DNA from: Quillaja saponaria
Taxonomy: Eukaryota; Streptophyta; Magnoliopsida; Fabales; Quillajaceae
Length of the DNA: 64,000 nt
Assembly: GCA_029379385.1 (NCBI GenBank)
Contig: CM055611.1
Location: 11,974,062 to 12,038,061 of the forward strand
Direction: 5' to 3'
A program made the translations under genes and the position numbers. Under the pieces are notes generated by a model. The model worked only from the letters and a program-made list of their open reading frames with translations. It was not told where the DNA came from and ran no database searches. Shown in pieces: positions 48,423-59,700 of the stretch. The stretch's first letter is position 1; each line of letters opens with the position of its first letter.

Positions 48423-48818
48423 TGTTAGAAATGTGGTGAGCACAATACACAAATTAAAGAGGATCAACAAATTAGAATACTCAAAAACGATTTCTACTTT
48501 CTTGATATCAAATTGAAAACATACAATAGGTATTTATAAAACTCATAATAGTAACTCTAAAATCACACAATTAAATGTGCACTAATATGACTTTAACACC
48601 CATTACTCTAGATATTAAGGACTCAAATCCATTACTACAATTTTATTTCATATTAAAAATAAAAAAATTAAAAAACTTCTACTAGCACACAATAATTTAT
48701 AGCCACCCATTATAAGAAATTAACTACCTCTTAAAACCCATTACATCAAAATAACTCACACCTTTCTAACTTCCACTAACAATTTATCATAGGAAAATAA
48801 AGTTTATTATTTTCTACA
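48423..48818 (-). repeat. 5' LTR of element E (396 bp)
   Basis: Begins TGTTAGAAATGTGGTG and ends ATTTTCTACA on the plus strand. Its left edge adjoins the primer-binding site. The shared right-hand third is nearly identical to the other LTR, and mismatches cluster in the middle. Confidence 0.92.
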
Positions 48819-48866
48819 TTATTTACTAAGTTTTAGTTTAAGTACATTATCTAGTAATGTTTAGAT

Positions 48867-49856
48867 ATGGATGCACAACGAAAAAGGAAAGGAAAAATCA
48901 AACACCATTAGACTGCTTGATGAGGATTACAAGCTAGTAGAATACTTGGAAGACTTAGCAAACTCATGGAAGTGGAAGTCCGATAATGACACATTTAGAC
49001 CTAGTTATACAAGGTAGTTGAAAGAATGGCTGCATAAGAAATTGTCAAGTTAAGCTTAGGGCCAATCCACATATTGATTCTAGAGTGAAATAGTTGAAAA
49101 AGCAATACTTTGTTATTGATGAAATGCTAGGACCAAATGCAAGTGGATTTGGTTAGAATGAAGACCAGATGTGTGTGACTGTAGAGCAGAGCAACTTTAA
49201 TGAATGGTGTAATATGTATACAATTTACATTAAATTTGTTTCATGATCATAGCTTAAAGTATAAACTTACAGTGTGATGTTTCTTATTCAGAGCCACCCT
49301 ATTGCAAAACATTTTATCACAGACTTGAGAAGATGTTTGGTAAGGACAGAGCTATTAGTGAAGGTGCAAAGGGTGTTGTAGATGTAGTAAAGGCAATGAT
49401 AAGGGATGATTTTGTAACTGCAGATTATGATATTGATATGGGTGAGTAAGTGGACATTACTCAACCTATTAAAGTAGATGAAAACATCAATGAGATTGTC
49501 CATAACTCAACCAATGTTAATAATAGTAGTAGTAGCAAAACAAGGGCAAGAAAAGGGTTAGATGTAAGGATAGTTCAGTGTAAAAGTTAGTGAATATGGT
49601 GAAAAACTTAGGGAATGTATATGAAGAAGCAACAACAAACATTAGCAAGATTGCTAAATTTTTTGAAATTAAGAAAGATAGAGCTAAGAGCAGATTGAAT
49701 GTATTTGAAGAAATTTTCAAGGTAGAAGGCTTCATTCCAATCCAAATGATTAGAGTTAGTGAGTTATTGAACTTGGATGGGAGCAAAACCAACTTGTTTT
49801 TCTCTTTTCCAGATGACCAGAAGCCCTTATACTTAGAAAGGTTGTTCGGAATTTAG
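48867..49856 (+). pseudogene. SANT/Myb-like partner gene of the PIF/Harbinger element
   Basis: Pieces in different frames follow plant Harbinger-encoded SANT/Myb-like proteins. The front part from about 48867 is badly broken. H-R-L-E-K-M-F-G-K-D-R-A (about 49310) leads into E-G-A-K-G-V-V-D-V-V (about 49360), then an acidic and serine-rich linker and a C-terminal helix-rich tail (49590-49856) ending D-D-Q-K-P-L-Y-L-E-R-L-F. In working elements this protein helps bring the transposase to DNA. It lies on the same strand as the transposase, 5.1 kb away, because copia element E separates them. Confidence 0.75.
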
Positions 49857-50464
49857 TGATGTAGATGGTGTGCAACACTCTTAATTGTGAAGCAAACCTT
49901 GACAATATAAAATTGTCTCTAACTATTGTAGTTTTTGAAGTTTTAGAGGATATTAGATAAGGAGAACATTAAAAAACAGTAGGTAGCTCCTGATTCTGTT
50001 TGAGAAAGGCTTAATCTATTTCATTGTACATTTCACTCTACATTAAGGTTTAGGCTTTTGATGTTTCATTTTAATGAATATTGATGCAACTTGGTTCATA
50101 TGATAATGTTTGTTTGAAATGCATATTTGAAGGAGTCGTCCTTCTGACAAGACAGTTTATGTACTCTAAATATGTTATAAAGTCTTTTTGCTTCATGTAT
50201 GAGCATGAAAATGGTAAATTGTCTCATGAATTTGCAGATGATGAATGTAGCAAGAATTTCCAATGAAGTTGTGTAATAGTTGGAAAATTTGTAATGCATA
50301 TATTATTATAATTGTGTAATACTTGTATTTTATAGTTCACTTATGTTTACAAGTCTATTGTAACGAATTATGTAATATTGTTATGCGTTTTTTCTAACAT
50401 ATGTCAGCATGGATATTTATAACAATTGTCATATTTCCCACAAATAGGTTTTTTGGTAGTAAAT
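49857..50464. other. Gene-free stretch after the SANT-like relic
   Basis: AT-rich with no recognised product. The right end of the PIF/Harbinger element should lie in or near it, but I could not identify a terminal inverted repeat. Confidence 0.35.
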
Positions 50465-50575
50465 TCCTGTTGTATGGGAATGTCCCTATGCACCTCTAAA
50501 GACCAAAACTAAGAAAAATCCCACATGACATGGTTCATTGCAACACGTAGGATGGTCAATTCGTGAGCCTACATT

Positions 50576-51385
50576 GTTTATTATGGTGACCATTAATTGA
50601 TTTGCTCAAGAAAGATTTGTTCTTTTGGTCACTAGTTACAGCTGAAGCCTTTAAAGCTCTTAAGAAGGCGACAATCTCTGCCCTATTATGTGAATGCCTA
50701 ATTCTTTGAAACATTATATTATGGAAACTAATGCTTCCAATTCAAGTATTGGTGTTGCACCACTAAGGCAGACATCCAATAGCTTATTTTTCAAAAATGT
50801 TGTCACCCTGGATGCAGAAAGATTATGCTCATGAAATGGAGATGTTTGCTATCATGCAAGTAGTACGGAAATGGAGACAATCCTTGATTGGTTATAAGTT
50901 CATCATATGCACAGATAATAGAAGTATCAAGGCCATGCATTATAGGTGGTTCAAACACACAGTAATGGATCACAGAATTTTTGGTTCTTACTTATTCAAT
51001 TAAGTACAAAACTAGTAGAGAAAACCATGTTGCTAATGCATTATCAAGATCTTTTTTAACCATTTGCCTCATCCCATATTTTAACATTCTTGATCAGCTT
51101 TGAGTTGAAATAACTTCATACCCAGCTATAATGGACATCGTAACTCAATTGGATAAAAACTTCACCACCCTACCTAGGTGTAAGTTTCATGATGGATTGC
51201 TATATTTTCATAAAAGAGTGATCATTCCACCAGACTCTAAATTGAAAGCCACACTTTTACATGAATTTCACAACTCACCTATGGCAGGCCACGCGGGCAT
51301 TAAGTGAACATATTGTCTCATTTCTGCCAATTTTACTAAGTAAGGATGATAAATGACATTGCATACCATCCACTTTATGTTTCCA
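50576..51385 (+). pseudogene. Gypsy RT end, RNase H and integrase zinc region (broken)
   Basis: P-L-I-D-L-L-K-K-D-L-F marks the RT/RNase H connection (about 50595). The open stretch 50797-51003 follows with M-Q-K-D-Y-A-H-E-M-E-M-F-A-I and I-C-T-D-N-R-S-I-K-A-M, an RNase H domain. Next come an A-N-A-L-S-R-like block (about 51028) and the integrase start K-A-T-L-L-H-E-F-H (about 51250). Stops and shifts are frequent. The match stops near 51385, where LTR-like sequence begins. Confidence 0.75.
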
Positions 51386-52150
51386 AAGAATGACAAGCTA
51401 GAGGAAGGGGGTGTGAATAGATTGACCAATTAAAAATCCATCTTTTATCATTTTGAAAAAAAGCAGAGCATATAAAAGTTTAAATTTTTAGAAGCAAAAT
51501 TATGAACACTCAAAAGATAAACAAGTAAGATATCAGTTAAAGCAATTCATCAACTGAAAGGTAGAAAGATTTGCACAACTAATTTTTATAATGGTTCAAC
51601 AGAATCCTTGACCACATCCACTCCCCAAGCTCTCCTTCTGAATTTCACTATTATTGAATTCACTAGGATCAACAAAACCTTCACAACTTAATTCCAGGAT
51701 TCAACAAAGCCTGACTAACATTACAAGACTTAGTCAATCCTAGATAAATTACGAATTTACGAACAGAATTTACAAGGATCATTCAAACTTTTTTTAAGAC
51801 AAACTTTACCGAGCTTAATACCTAGAATCACTCATGTGAAAGTAGATTGTGACTAGGATAAAAATTTCTTATAAAATAAAACTAATTTGAAGCTCTGAAG
51901 AGCGAATCATTAAAAAGATTCTTCTTTGAATATGGGGCTAGGCAATATGTTTAAGGCACGAGTAGGTATAATTAATTTGGGCTCTTTTTGTATTTTTTTT
52001 CATTTCAAGGTCTTTGCCACAGATTCTTCACCATTTTTCTATTTATAATTCTTCAACTAGAAGTAGTGGTAACTATGTAAAATACAGTTATTTCACTACC
52101 CCTATGTGTACCAAATTATGCTAAATCCCTGAGTTTATAGTTCGAATTCA
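51386..52150. repeat. LTR-like sequence Y, left part, inserted in gypsy integrase
   Basis: Begins near a GGAAGGGGGTGTGAATAG motif. It later shows a TAATGGTTCAACAGAATCCTTG block with CATCCACTCCCCAAG, the same order as in the LTR-like sequence at 16324. The continuation seems to be at about 54120-54750. It interrupts the gypsy integrase, so it is younger than that element. Exact ends and target duplication were not determined. Confidence 0.5.
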
Positions 52151-54119
52151 ATTAGATTGTTGTTTGAAGTTGTGTATGCTTAAGATTTTAGTAGTTAAGT
52201 GTGTTTTATTTTAATTATAAGTAATTTTGTTTAAGTATTAGTTATTCACTTTATTTTGAAATTGTTTTGAGCTATGTCCTAGTCTAATCGAAAAGGATAA
52301 ATTTGAAGGCAGAATTATGGCATGGAGAACATAGGCTCCAAGGTGTGGAGTATATAGGTGTTGCAGTGCTGAAGTAGTTGAAAAGAAAGGTTTTACATAG
52401 AGAGCATGGTGTCACGAAGTTACAAAGCCAGATCCTCGACAGTGAAAGTCCCCGAAATCATACCTGAAGGTAGATAGGAGAGCGCCAAGGTAGTGTGCAA
52501 CTTAAAGTTGTAGTGTGAGAAATTAAGGTATTTAAAGCATCAAGTCAAAGAAGGAAGCGTCGTCGCTCCAAGAAGATGAAGTCGCAGCTCCATAAAATGA
52601 TCACAGCTTCCTTGGTAAACAGAGACCTCAGAATTGTAGTGCTGAGGGTGATGGCGCCACTACTGGGATTTAAACTAGGCGAAAAGACATATAAAAAAAG
52701 GTGAAGGATGGGATTTAGAAAGACATCAAAGCAAGTGAGTTTAGAGAAGGAGTTCATGAAGACTTGAAACCGTGACATCTTGTTTTCTCTTCTTCCTTTA
52801 TTATTTTCTACTTTACTTGTATTGACTTTTTTAGTTATCTTTTTGTTTACTTTAGCTAGCATGGAGAAGTTCCTTTTCTAGGGTTAAAATAAAACTCACA
52901 TGTAGCTTATATGATTCTTGCTTTTAATTAGTTTATGCATTAGTTTACAATTATTTATGTTCATCTTGATTGTAATGGTTCTAGTTGATTGATCACCAAT
53001 TAGATTGATTAGAAATCCTTAATTAACTTGGTCTGGATTTAGGGTTAGCGTAGATGAACTAGCTTATGTTTTTTATTTCATCCAATTGAGTAATTTGATT
53101 TGCTTAAGAGATAGGAATATGCTTTTTAGCCATAGGTAACCAAATTAAAGTTGTTACTTAATGAATTTGTCTTAGTTTAATTCACATAGGAATATAGTGA
53201 ATTAATTAAGAGAAATATTATTATAAAAATATTGGGATATGCTTGTAATTGATTAAGAACTCCAGGTTAAAATTTGAACTATTGCACGAATTAGGAAAAA
53301 ATAAGGAAAATATGGGTGAAGTGTGAGGAATATTGTAAACTTAGGTTTAGTTTAATAAGTTTATTCTTTGTTTAAAAACCATTGATTGCAAACCCAATTT
53401 CAATTGTTTTGATAAAACTAAGTAGCGTCAATTTTTGAAATTAGCAATATTGTAGTGCAATTCATTATGGGAACGACCTTTATTTATTACTTTATTAAAT
53501 GAAGATGATACTTGCACTTGCACTGTAAAATCTGTACCAAGTTTATGCGCCTCATCTGGGAATTATTGCTAATATTAATATTAAGCATTCTTGGTTTTAA
53601 TTCAAACTTTATTTTCTGCATTTTCAGGTTGACTTTGACATTGCATGTGAAGAGCTCAATTCTTAGAACTTGTACTTTTTGATCCTGAAATAGAAAGATC
53701 TTTAAGAAAACTTTGAAAAACCCAAGTTTCAAGCAAATCCAAAGCAATGGCTAAGCAGAACCAAGAGCCAAAGTCCTTGCAGCACTATGTTGTCTCTCTT
53801 GCACAAGGCCTTCACTCAAGCATACAAGGCTAGCAATTTCAGTTAACAACTTTGAAATTAAGCCTGACACCATTCAAATGATCCAACAATCTGTCCAGCT
53901 TGGTGGCCCACCAGACCATGATCCGAATTTTCATGTTGTGACATTTTTGGAGTTGTTCAACACATTTAAGTGTAATGGTGTTTCTGATGATGTCATCTGC
54001 TTGAGGCTTTTTTCTTTTTGACGATGCCCATTGTGCAATTCCTTGTGAAAACAATCTTTATTTATCACTTTATTACTTGAAGATAATACATGCACTTGCA
54101 TTGTAAAATATGCACCAAG
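52150..54119 (+). mobile_element. Shrunken Athila/Tat-type gypsy element within LTR-like sequence Y
   Basis: An LTR of the Athila/Tat style ends near 53543 with the usual GGGAACGACCTTTATTTATT-like tail. A weak primer site follows (53545-53562, TGCGCCTCATCTGGGAA-like, resembling the Asp-tRNA type site of this lineage). Then comes a gag fragment (53745-54020, with N-F-E-I-K-P and the G-V-S-D-D-V-I-C-L-R-L-F segment). A second copy of only the last 90 bp of the LTR closes the element (54034-54119). Everything from mid-gag through pol is missing. The outer left boundary is uncertain. Confidence 0.65.
53745..54020 (+). pseudogene. Athila/Tat gag fragment
   Basis: Plus-strand translation, with one or two shifts, gives N-N-F-E-I-K-P-D-T-I-Q-M-I, G-G-P-P-D-H-D-P-N-F-H, T-F-L-E-L-F-N-T-F-K and D-D-V-I-C-L-R-L-F. 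This is the conserved front of the retrotransposon gag domain in the Athila/Tat lineage. It breaks off at an L-R-L-F-S-F-like point near 54020, where LTR tail sequence begins. Confidence 0.7.
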
Positions 54120-54749
54120 CAGTCGTTACTCTAAATATTTACCCATTGCAAAGATAGAGAAATCACCTATGTCAATTCTCTGGTTTGGTTCCTGATTTAC
54201 AGGAAAGTGTTGACAGTACTGAGGATACTGAGAATTTGGTGAATGAAAGCCTTGAACGTCCTTGACCATGAGCTTTCATTTAAGCACGTGTTCTCCTTGT
54301 TCAAAATATCTTCAGAATATTTCTTGTTAGCTGAGGAGGAAGATGATCATTCAATTGACTGAATAATAGGATTCACTTGGACATGAGAGGCTTCAATTCA
54401 GCTGTCAGGGTTGTTATGTTGAACATCACTTCGATCTTCAGCTAATAGTTCAATTATTTAATACTTTAATGAAGCAGTGTGTTTAGCGTAGCCTTTTTTG
54501 AGTCAATCAAGACGCCAATTGAGAATTCATTAGACTTTAATATTGCTTCGTTATCTTCAGCTGATGATTTGGTAAAATTCATTGGCTCGACTAGGAAGGA
54601 ACCTTGCCTGTGTTTTGAGATATGCTCATTAGTACTTTGATTAAATCAAGCATGAGATATAGAGATTGATTGATTAGCTTTGTAATTACAATTATTTTGC
54701 CAATCATTAAAACCATTAACACGAGATTTAGGGCATAAGCGATCTAACA
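54120..54749. repeat. LTR-like sequence Y, right part
   Basis: No coding potential. It contains GATGATCATTCAATTG, a CTTCAGCTAATAG-like block and a closing CCAATCATTAAAACC segment reminiscent of the 3' portions of the LTR-like sequence at 16324 and similar plant copia LTRs. Gypsy integrase resumes directly after it. Confidence 0.45.
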
Positions 54750-56100
54750 CTTTCAATTCCTCATACGGTCTAGTCCGGCATTGCTATGGATTTAGTACTA
54801 GACTGCCAATTTCTAATGGGATTACAGTCATTATGGTTTAGATTGATTGACTGAGTGAATATGCTCACTTTTCTCCACTCAAAACCAACTACAACAGTCC
54901 TATGGTGACTTAGAAATTTGTTCAGGATGTGGTCAAACTACATGGACTGTCTTCTTCTATTGTGTCAGATTGGGACAAGGTATTCATACACAAGTTTTTA
55001 CAAGAGTTGTTTTAGTTACAAGGAACCATCTTGGCCATGAGGTCTGCATATCACCCTTAGACAGATAAACAATTAAGAGTCCCTGAACAAGTCATTGGAA
55101 ATGTACTTCCGATGCTTTGTTGTAGAGAATCCTTCCTCCTGGTCCAAGTTTATGCCATGGGCCAAATATTGGTAAAACACCTCCTACCATACCTCAACTG
55201 GCATGACTCCTTTCAAAACTCTTTATGACAGAGATCCATTGACAATTGCTAGTTATATTCCTCAACTGGTCACTGATGCTAACCTTGCTGAACAGTTAGT
55301 ACAAACAGATCTATATTAGCTCAACTATGTCACAATTTGCAGAAGGCTCAAGACATGATGAAGAGCCAAAAAGCCAAAAGAGATGAACACAGAAGGGACC
55401 TCCAATTTTATATTGGTGGGTGGATTTTTGTCAAACTTCAGCCTTGGTGGAAAAATTCTCTTGCTCTATGCAAAAATCACAAACTTGAAATGAAATACTT
55501 TGGACCTTTTCAGATCACTGAGAGAATTGGTACAGTTGCTTACAAATTGCTCCTCCTGATTATGCCTGAAAGTCATCATATTTTCCACATCTCGTTTATG
55601 AAAAAATACGTTGGTGACCCAACAACTCAAACACATCTATTGCCATCAATTACGAAAGAACTGAATCCTGTTTTTTCTCCAATTAAAGCTCTCCTAGTTC
55701 GCTGAATTCAACTCAAGAACAAAGGGGTACCACATGTCCTGATTTAGTGGGAAGGACCTGGATGATGCATAAGCTACTTGGGAAGATGTTAAGGCCTTCC
55801 AGAAACGTTTTCTTGTATCTCACCTTGAGGACAATGTGATGGTTGATAGGGCGAGTAATAGCATGATTGTGGGTTCCCTGTTGTCTAATGACATCGTTTC
55901 TGATGTGGCAACCTTGCCCAGTGATATTAATGCTGAGTAAGTTGAGCAAATAGAACAAGGGCAAAATGAGAAAGAAAGAATAGGACAGAAAAATCCAATA
56001 ACATATTCGAGGGATGTTTGCGCTGCTAATGGTGTGAGGTGACGCAATCGCGCAAAGCAACCATCCACATGGCTCAAGGGATTTGTGTGGAATTGACATA
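54750..56100 (+). pseudogene. Gypsy integrase core, C-terminal domain and chromodomain (broken)
   Basis: The frame resumes with I-x-M-D-L-like and Y-A-H-F-S-P-L-K (about 54860). The catalytic I-V-S-D-W-D segment follows (about 54960), then the R-S-A-Y-H-P block (about 55040). The best open part is 55337-55705, with K-R-D-E-H-R-R-D, F-G-P-F-Q-I-T-E-R-I-G and H-I-F-H-I-S-F. The chromodomain-like W-E-G-P and E-D-V-K-A-F-Q-like residues are at about 55750-55800, and a frayed C-terminus ends by 56100. Chromodomains in this family steer insertion to marked chromatin. Confidence 0.75.
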
Positions 56101-56720
56101 CAAGGGATATGAAGACCTTAGAGATTTTTATGTAAGTAATTACTGACAATTTTCTCTATCTCTCTTTTTTCTTTTTTTTCTAAGATAGACCTCTCATGTT
56201 TATTATTCTTGGAGCCCAGCAGCTTGAATCTATCTTCAGTATATCAAATTCCAGTTGAATTTCTGTCATTGAACCACCCATTTGACGAAATACTACAAAA
56301 ATTCTCATGCTTCATTGCTCGTCTAGCTTAGTTCTAACTCCTGTTATATAGGAACGTCCCAAAACTCCTGTCATATGGGAACATCACGATGTATCTCTAA
56401 ATACAAAAACTAAGAAAAATCAACCCGAGATGGTCCATTTGGGAGCCTACATATTTTATTATGGAGCATTAACTCGCATACTTGGAGCTGCACAAACCAT
56501 GCCCATCTGATAGTCCACCCAAGTAATCAAGAGTAACTACTCGCAGTTGACTCACTTTTCTCCATGATTGGATGCATATTATCAGCAATTAGGACTAAAT
56601 CGTATAATTTAACATTGATTAATATTCAAGAGATTGATCCATAGCAGTAACGCGTTTTTTCTTAGTACATTGCCAAAATCACAAAATCTGCCCAGGGCAC
56701 TCGAACGGAAGGCCATAGCT
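56101..56720. other. 3' flank shared by the gypsy remnant and the chaperonin gene
   Basis: Holds a pyrimidine-rich run (about 56150-56180) and the right-hand direct repeat of the gypsy remnant (about 56337-56480). About 240 bp of unassigned sequence follows, presumably the 3' untranslated region of the minus-strand chaperonin gene. Confidence 0.45.
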
Positions 56721-59700
56721 TTATTCAACTACAGCCAACAAGTCACTTGACTTGCAGAAGCAGTGCTTTGCATCAGTTCCCAAATCCACCTGGCCATGGC
56801 GAAAATCATCAAAAACGTACAAAAATCAGCAATTAATTACATTGACAATAAATAAAAGAATTAAGTAGGCACCTACAGCAACATGTATCTGCTTTCCTAC
56901 TTTGCACAATGTATACCAAGACTTCAATGTGCCAACATCATTACAGGGCAGACTTACTAACTATAATATTACAAAACTTATAAGCCCAGTAGCTCTGATT
57001 AAGTAACAGTGATTTTAAAACTGGTAACATATTTCTGAAACTTTTCGAGATAAAGGTCACTACTAATGATTTTGCCAAAGAGTCCAAATTAACCCAAAAT
57101 GTTTGATGGTCAGAATGGATAATCTAACCATGAAAACTCTTACCATTTATTAACTAACTTTCCTGCAAGTTACTTTTCAAATAAAATCTTTATTTTCATA
57201 TTATTTGTGAAGAAAAAAATGTAATCAGTTTGTGATACCATCATCCCATTCGCCTTGGAATTCAGGTAGATATGCATTGCCACTAACCCCTATCAGTTTG
57301 GATGATTTATGTCAAGAAAACATCATAGTCCACTCACAACAAAGACAAATTGAACTCTTAAATGATTTGGAACCCATAATTCCAAGAAATTTTCTGCAGC
57401 TAATATATAAAGCTTATCACTTTCAATTTCCATTAGAAGCAAAAGTGTACCACATACCTCATACGCATTTATGTCAGAGAAAAGAACCTGCAAAAGAATG
57501 ACCAATCACTTAATTGTCATGATAAAGCACAGGCACCATAGAAAAAACTTCATTTTCTTACAGAATTTCGAAATGCCAGCAAAATACAAGGTTGTCACAA
57601 AGGTGCTCTGAGATATAGAAAATTGTTTTATTATATTTTTAAAAAGCATTATTGAGTGCTTTTCAATGTAGCAAAATCACCATAAAAGGTTTCTTTGTTT
57701 AACTTTGTTCCGTGATGTAATATTCAAATATGCTTTATTCAGCTTATAAATAATCTTTTAAATAACAATAATTTATTTTTGGCTACATAATAATTCTTTT
57801 ATTCAATTAAACAACACAATATTTTAATTTTGGTACATAAATAGCATTATTTTAAATATGAGAATATAAACATTCATCCTTTTTTTGTATTTCTCATGAC
57901 CATTAGAAAAATATTAAAAGCATTTCTATCAAAAAAATGAAAAGAAAATTTCTTCTCTAATATACATGACATTAAATAACCTTAGAAATTGTGCATGGAT
58001 GAGTTAATAATTGAAGGGTCTATTGGTCCTCAAAAAAATTGTTTAAAGGACAAAAGTTTCATCAGTAATCAAGAAGTTACAATTTGTGGCTTCTGGATTT
58101 AGAAGATAAATTTTACAAGTCCAAAGTTTGCCCGACACCTTTTCAAGAAGCCCCAAAAACCCAACCAAACAGGAGGATTGCTCCTTTCATAATTTACTTC
58201 CCAAATCAATCATCAAATATATTGATTGTTGAATTTAGAAAAACTCAAAACATTGGGTAGCTTGGTTGGGAACTGAAAAAAATACTGAGTAAGCTCAGTT
58301 GGGGACTGAACCAAAAGTTTCTGCTTAGAGGTAGGTCACTTTACCACTCAAGCTATTACCAAAAAGGACAAGTGCCAACTGGAACGGACGTACATTGGGG
58401 AAAGTGGGCACATATGCCTTACTGATACCCAAATTATTTTGATGAGAGAAGAAATCTTACTGATGAAAAGAAGGAAAGTAAAAATCTGGAGGACAAAAAG
58501 TCCTCCAAATAGAAAAAAGGAATTGACCCCAAATTTTATATTAGGGTATATGTAGACATAGCTGCCTCAACATTGCAAAGAAAGATTTAAACCAAACACT
58601 TTTTTCATTTTTCATTTTTATCTTTTGTTATATTACAAAAGAATTATATATATTGCAATAAGTAACTCATAAAACACACACATATAAGGCAAGATCCATA
58701 TCATCCCTAAACCCTGCTACGTACTTTAGGTCACTTATTATATAGTTAATGACTTTTAGAGTATAAGACCACCAATTACGTTAAAAAATATAACCCAAAA
58801 TATCAACCTAATCCTTCAACTAGGTTCAAGTCTGTGCAAGTTTTCAGAATTACAGCCCAAACGGATATGTTTTAGATGCTCACCTTCTTTCCAGCCTCAA
58901 CATCTCCAACTTCAGCACCAACAGAAAGAATCTGAAAAAATATGGAGGGAAAAATGACATTATTCAACATTCTTCAAAATATGTAAAATATCACAATGCA
59001 ATCTTCCGACTTTAAGGAGCACTTATTCAAGTTTGCTTACTTCTCCCATAAGATACCGCTCAAACTTGACAGCTGACTTGGGCAATAAAACTCCACCAGC
59101 TGATTTCTGCAGCAAAGGACATTCATCCATTAGCTAGGAGAGCATACACCAGGTTAGTCATATACATGTAGATATGTTGAAGTGAATAATATTTATACCA
59201 GCATTTCAGAAACTGTATCATTATTGAGAAGCAACAACATAAACAACTCAAGCAAACCAATACCAGAACAAACATCATCAAAAATTGTTTGTAAGTTGCA
59301 ACAAAAGAGATAAGCATTAAACAATTCACAGAACTATTTCCAGCTACGTTATCTAATTTACAATTTAAAACTAATTCTTCCAAATTTTCAGAATGATATA
59401 CAGAATACACGTTACTTTGATTTTCTATTTCCTTTCTCCAACTTCCTCATAATAGAAACAGCAATTATATAACTCCATCCTCTGCCTCGCCTAACCTGAC
59501 TGCTTAGGCGCTCGCTCAGATCGCCCTTGACAACGCTGTCGTAAACTTTTATTGCCAATGACTCAATACATCATTGCACTAGATGCTTTTGTCAAAAGAA
59601 CCTTACCCTAGATGATTACATTAGAAGCCCTGTTTTTTCCTTTTATTTGGGGCAGGGAATAATTTCAGAACAAGTAAACGTTAACATAAAATCCGAATTA

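Larger units (their letters stand above)
43995..48818 (-). mobile_element. Ty1/copia element E, structurally complete (4824 bp)
   Basis: Two LTRs (43995-44384 and 48423-48818) flank, on the minus strand, a primer-binding site, gag, protease, integrase, RT, RNase H and a polypurine tract. A perfect 5-bp duplication TTATT lies at 43990-43994 and 48819-48823. The LTRs differ at roughly thirty positions by eye (about 8%), so the insertion is not recent. Coding frames are broken in several places and two catalytic sites are altered, so the copy cannot move by itself. It inserted between the two genes of the PIF/Harbinger element. Confidence 0.95.
50465..56480 (+). mobile_element. Ty3/gypsy (chromovirus-like) remnant with nested insertions
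   Basis: Plus-strand gypsy pol is found in two blocks. 50576-51385 carries the end of RT, RNase H and the integrase zinc-finger region. 54750-56100 carries the integrase core, the C-terminal domain and a chromodomain-like tail. The RT-RNase H-integrase order defines Ty3/gypsy, and the terminal chromodomain the chromovirus branch. The gap 51386-54750 is foreign sequence. A direct repeat at each end (50465-50598 and about 56365-56471) may be what remains of its LTRs. Confidence 0.75.
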
